The notes beneath the pieces were generated by a model. It had not been told where the DNA came from. It did not search any database and was given only the letters and a program-made list of their open reading frames with translations. From Pseudomonas deceptionensis (GTDB lineage: Bacteria; Pseudomonadota; Gammaproteobacteria; Pseudomonadales; Pseudomonadaceae), in the NCBI RefSeq assembly GCF_900106095.1, contig NZ_FNUD01000002.1, positions 4,237,501 to 4,301,500 on the forward strand: a DNA stretch of 64,000 bases, read 5' to 3'. The number at the start of each line of letters is the position of its first letter. Within the stretch, counting starts at the first letter, position 1. Position numbers and translations under genes: made by a program. This document shows, piece after piece, positions 62,514 to 64,000 of this stretch.

Positions 62514-64000
62514 CTACTGCTTAGCCTTGATAATGTCGTACTCGCGCAGTTTGTTGGCGATGGTGGTGTGGGAAACCCCCAGCCGCTTGCCCAGCAATCG
62601 GCTACTCGGGTGCTCGGAATACAGCTGCTCCAGCACCGCCTTCTCGAAACGCCCGACAATCTGGTCCAGGCCGCCTTCCAGCGAGAACTCGCCCAGCGGC
62701 TGGCGCACGCCGTAGTCCGGCAGGCGGATATGCTCGGCTTTGACCACCCCGCCATCACACAGCGACACCGCCTGAAACAGCACGTTTTCCAGTTGGCGCA
62801 CGTTACCCGGCCAGTGGTAGTGGCTCAACCGATCCATCGCGGCAGGCGCCAGGCGGGGCAGCGGGCAACCGATCTGTCGGCTGGCCTGATCCAGAAAGTG
62901 CTCGACCAAAGGCTCCAGCCCGTCCAGGCAATCGCGCAGCGGCGGGATATGCAGCGACAACACGTTCAGCCGGTGGTACAGGTCCTGGCGGAACTCGCCC
63001 CGGGCGCACAACTCGGACAGGTCGACCTGAGTGGCGCACATCACCCGCACATCGAGGTAGACCTCTTCATCGCTGCCGACCCGCCGGAAGCAACCGTCCT
63101 GCAAAAAGCGCAGCAGCTTGACCTGCAAACGCGGGCTCATTTCGCCTACACCATCGAGAAACAACGTACCGCCCGCTGTCAGTTCCAGCAGGCCGAGCTT
63201 GCCTTCGGCCCGCGCGCCTTCAAACGCCCCCGGGCCGTACCCGAACAGCTCGGTTTCAGCCATCGACTCGGGCAGCCCTGCGCAGTTGAGCGCCATCAGC
63301 GGCGACTGGCCACGGGGGCTGGCCAGGTGACAGGCGCGGGCCAGCAGTTCTTTGCCGGTGCCGGTTTCGCCTTCTATTAATAGCGGCGCGTCCAGGGGCG
63401 CCATGCGCCGGGCTTCACGCACCACAGCGGCCATGACTTTAGAGCTCTGGAAGATGCTGTCAAAACCGCGCAACTCCTGCTTGCGCACGTTGTAGATCTG
63501 CTCGCCCACGCGGTCAGCGCGGTGCAGGGTCAGGACGGCGCCGGCCATGGCCTCGCTTTCATCATGTTCCAGTTGCAGTGGCGCGATATCGGCCAGGTAC
63601 ACCAGCCCCTTGATCTTGACCCGCAAGCCATTGATCCGCGACTTGTTGGCCCGCACCAGCTCGGGCAGGTCGAAGTCTTCGGCATAACGCGACAGGGAAA
63701 TACCCGGCACTTCATCGACCCGCACCCCCAGCAACTGCGCCGCCGCACGGTTGGCGGCAACAATGCAGCCCCCCATGTCGATGGACAGCACCGGAAACTC
63801 CAACGCCCCTAGTAAGGCATTGAGCTCCATATGCCGTCGCTCGCTGGGCATCAAACCTACGCGTTTGACCCCAAACACCCCGGCAATGGTTTCAAATTTC
63901 GGGCGCATGGCCTGGAATTGCAGGTTGATCAAGTTCGGGCAGTACAGATAAATCGCGTTGCCCTGATCTCCCCCGACCTCCCCCCGCTTCACGTTGATGC
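62514..64000 (-). CDS. phhR: PhhR, TyrR-type aromatic amino acid regulator (5' end missing)
   Basis: The C-terminal 495 or so residues are present; the start lies beyond base 64000. The first codons read INVKRGEVGGDQGNAIYLY, inside an ACT domain, so the apparent GTG at 63992 is not the true start. Then come a PAS domain (LLGALEFPVLSIDMGGCIVA), an AAA+ domain with Walker A GETGTGKE and GAFEGA in place of GAFTGA, and a TyrR-type helix-turn-helix (LLGKRLGVSHTTIANKLREY). The loop change fits PhhR/TyrR working with sigma-70. PhhR controls phenylalanine and tyrosine breakdown. Confidence 0.93.
   Translation of the reverse strand, partial: INVKRGEVGGDQGNAIYLYCPNLINLQFQAMRPKFETIAGVFGVKRVGLMPSERRHMELNALLGALEFPVLSIDMGGCIVAANRAAAQLLGVRVDEVPGISLSRYAEDFDLPELVRANKSRINGLRVKIKGLVYLADIAPLQLEHDESEAMAGAVLTLHRADRVGEQIYNVRKQELRGFDSIFQSSKVMAAVVREARRMAPLDAPLLIEGETGTGKELLARACHLASPRGQSPLMALNCAGLPESMAETELFGYGPGAFEGARAEGKLGLLELTAGGTLFLDGVGEMSPRLQVKLLRFLQDGCFRRVGSDEEVYLDVRVMCATQVDLSELCARGEFRQDLYHRLNVLSLHIPPLRDCLDGLEPLVEHFLDQASRQIGCPLPRLAPAAMDRLSHYHWPGNVRQLENVLFQAVSLCDGGVVKAEHIRLPDYGVRQPLGEFSLEGGLDQIVGRFEKAVLEQLYSEHPSSRLLGKRLGVSHTTIANKLREYDIIKAKQ

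Noticed and set aside
63961..63990. G-rich runs in phhR as a phase-variable tract
   Set aside because: The runs encode conserved residues KRGEVGGDQG in frame, so they are ordinary coding sequence.

Overview
The window is a chromosomal segment of a Pseudomonas species, most like the P. fluorescens/P. fragi lineage. This rests on gene order, on protein sequences that read as Pseudomonas FleQ, FleN, MotCD and PhhR, and on the typical pseudomonad extragenic repeats that open with GTGGGAGCGAGCC. It is almost entirely the large polar-flagellum and chemotaxis region. All flagellar genes lie on the minus strand, so the biological order runs from high to low coordinates.

Left edge (1-6.5 kb): ccmA-ccmB-ccmC (cytochrome c maturation; ccmC is cut by the window edge). 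Divergent from it is a second, FliK-like protein overlapping a small protein that equals the FlhB C-terminal domain. An unrelated metabolic module (amidase, VOC protein, divergent LysR regulator) follows.

6.5-20.7 kb: chemotaxis and late regulatory block, flhA-flhF-fleN-fliA-cheY-cheZ-cheA-cheB-motC-motD-parC-parP-cheW-DUF2802. This sets flagellar number and pole (FlhF/FleN), the class IV sigma factor (FliA), the chemosensory core, the second stator pair MotCD and the polar array-positioning proteins.

20.8-28.9 kb: an AT-richer chaperone-usher fimbrial operon inserted between flhA and flhB. It encodes six pilin-type subunits, usher, chaperone and a FimH-like two-domain tip adhesin. The chaperone reading frame is broken at a run of six G; the missing C-terminus is intact in the next frame.

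28.9-43.5 kb: flagellar export gate, C-ring, hook-length and basal-body genes flhB-fliR-Q-P-O-N-M-L, fliK, then the HptB/HsbR/HsbA output module (HsbR lacks its receiver domain), then fliJ-I-H-G-F-E.

43.7-52.3 kb: fleR-fleS two-component system, master regulator fleQ, fliT-like, fliS, fliD, and flagellin fliC with a FliA promoter and a terminator. No flaG is present. 52.6-62.3 kb: a lone ketoacyl-ACP synthase III, then flgL-K-J-I-H-G-F. Right edge: phhR, a TyrR-type regulator whose N-terminal ACT domain runs off the window.

Regulation seen in sequence: exact GG-N10-GC sigma-54 elements precede flhA, fliL, fliE, fleSR and flgF, and a sigma-28 element precedes fliC. This fits the FleQ, RpoN, FleR, FliA hierarchy. 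No tRNA, rRNA, CRISPR or transposase was seen.
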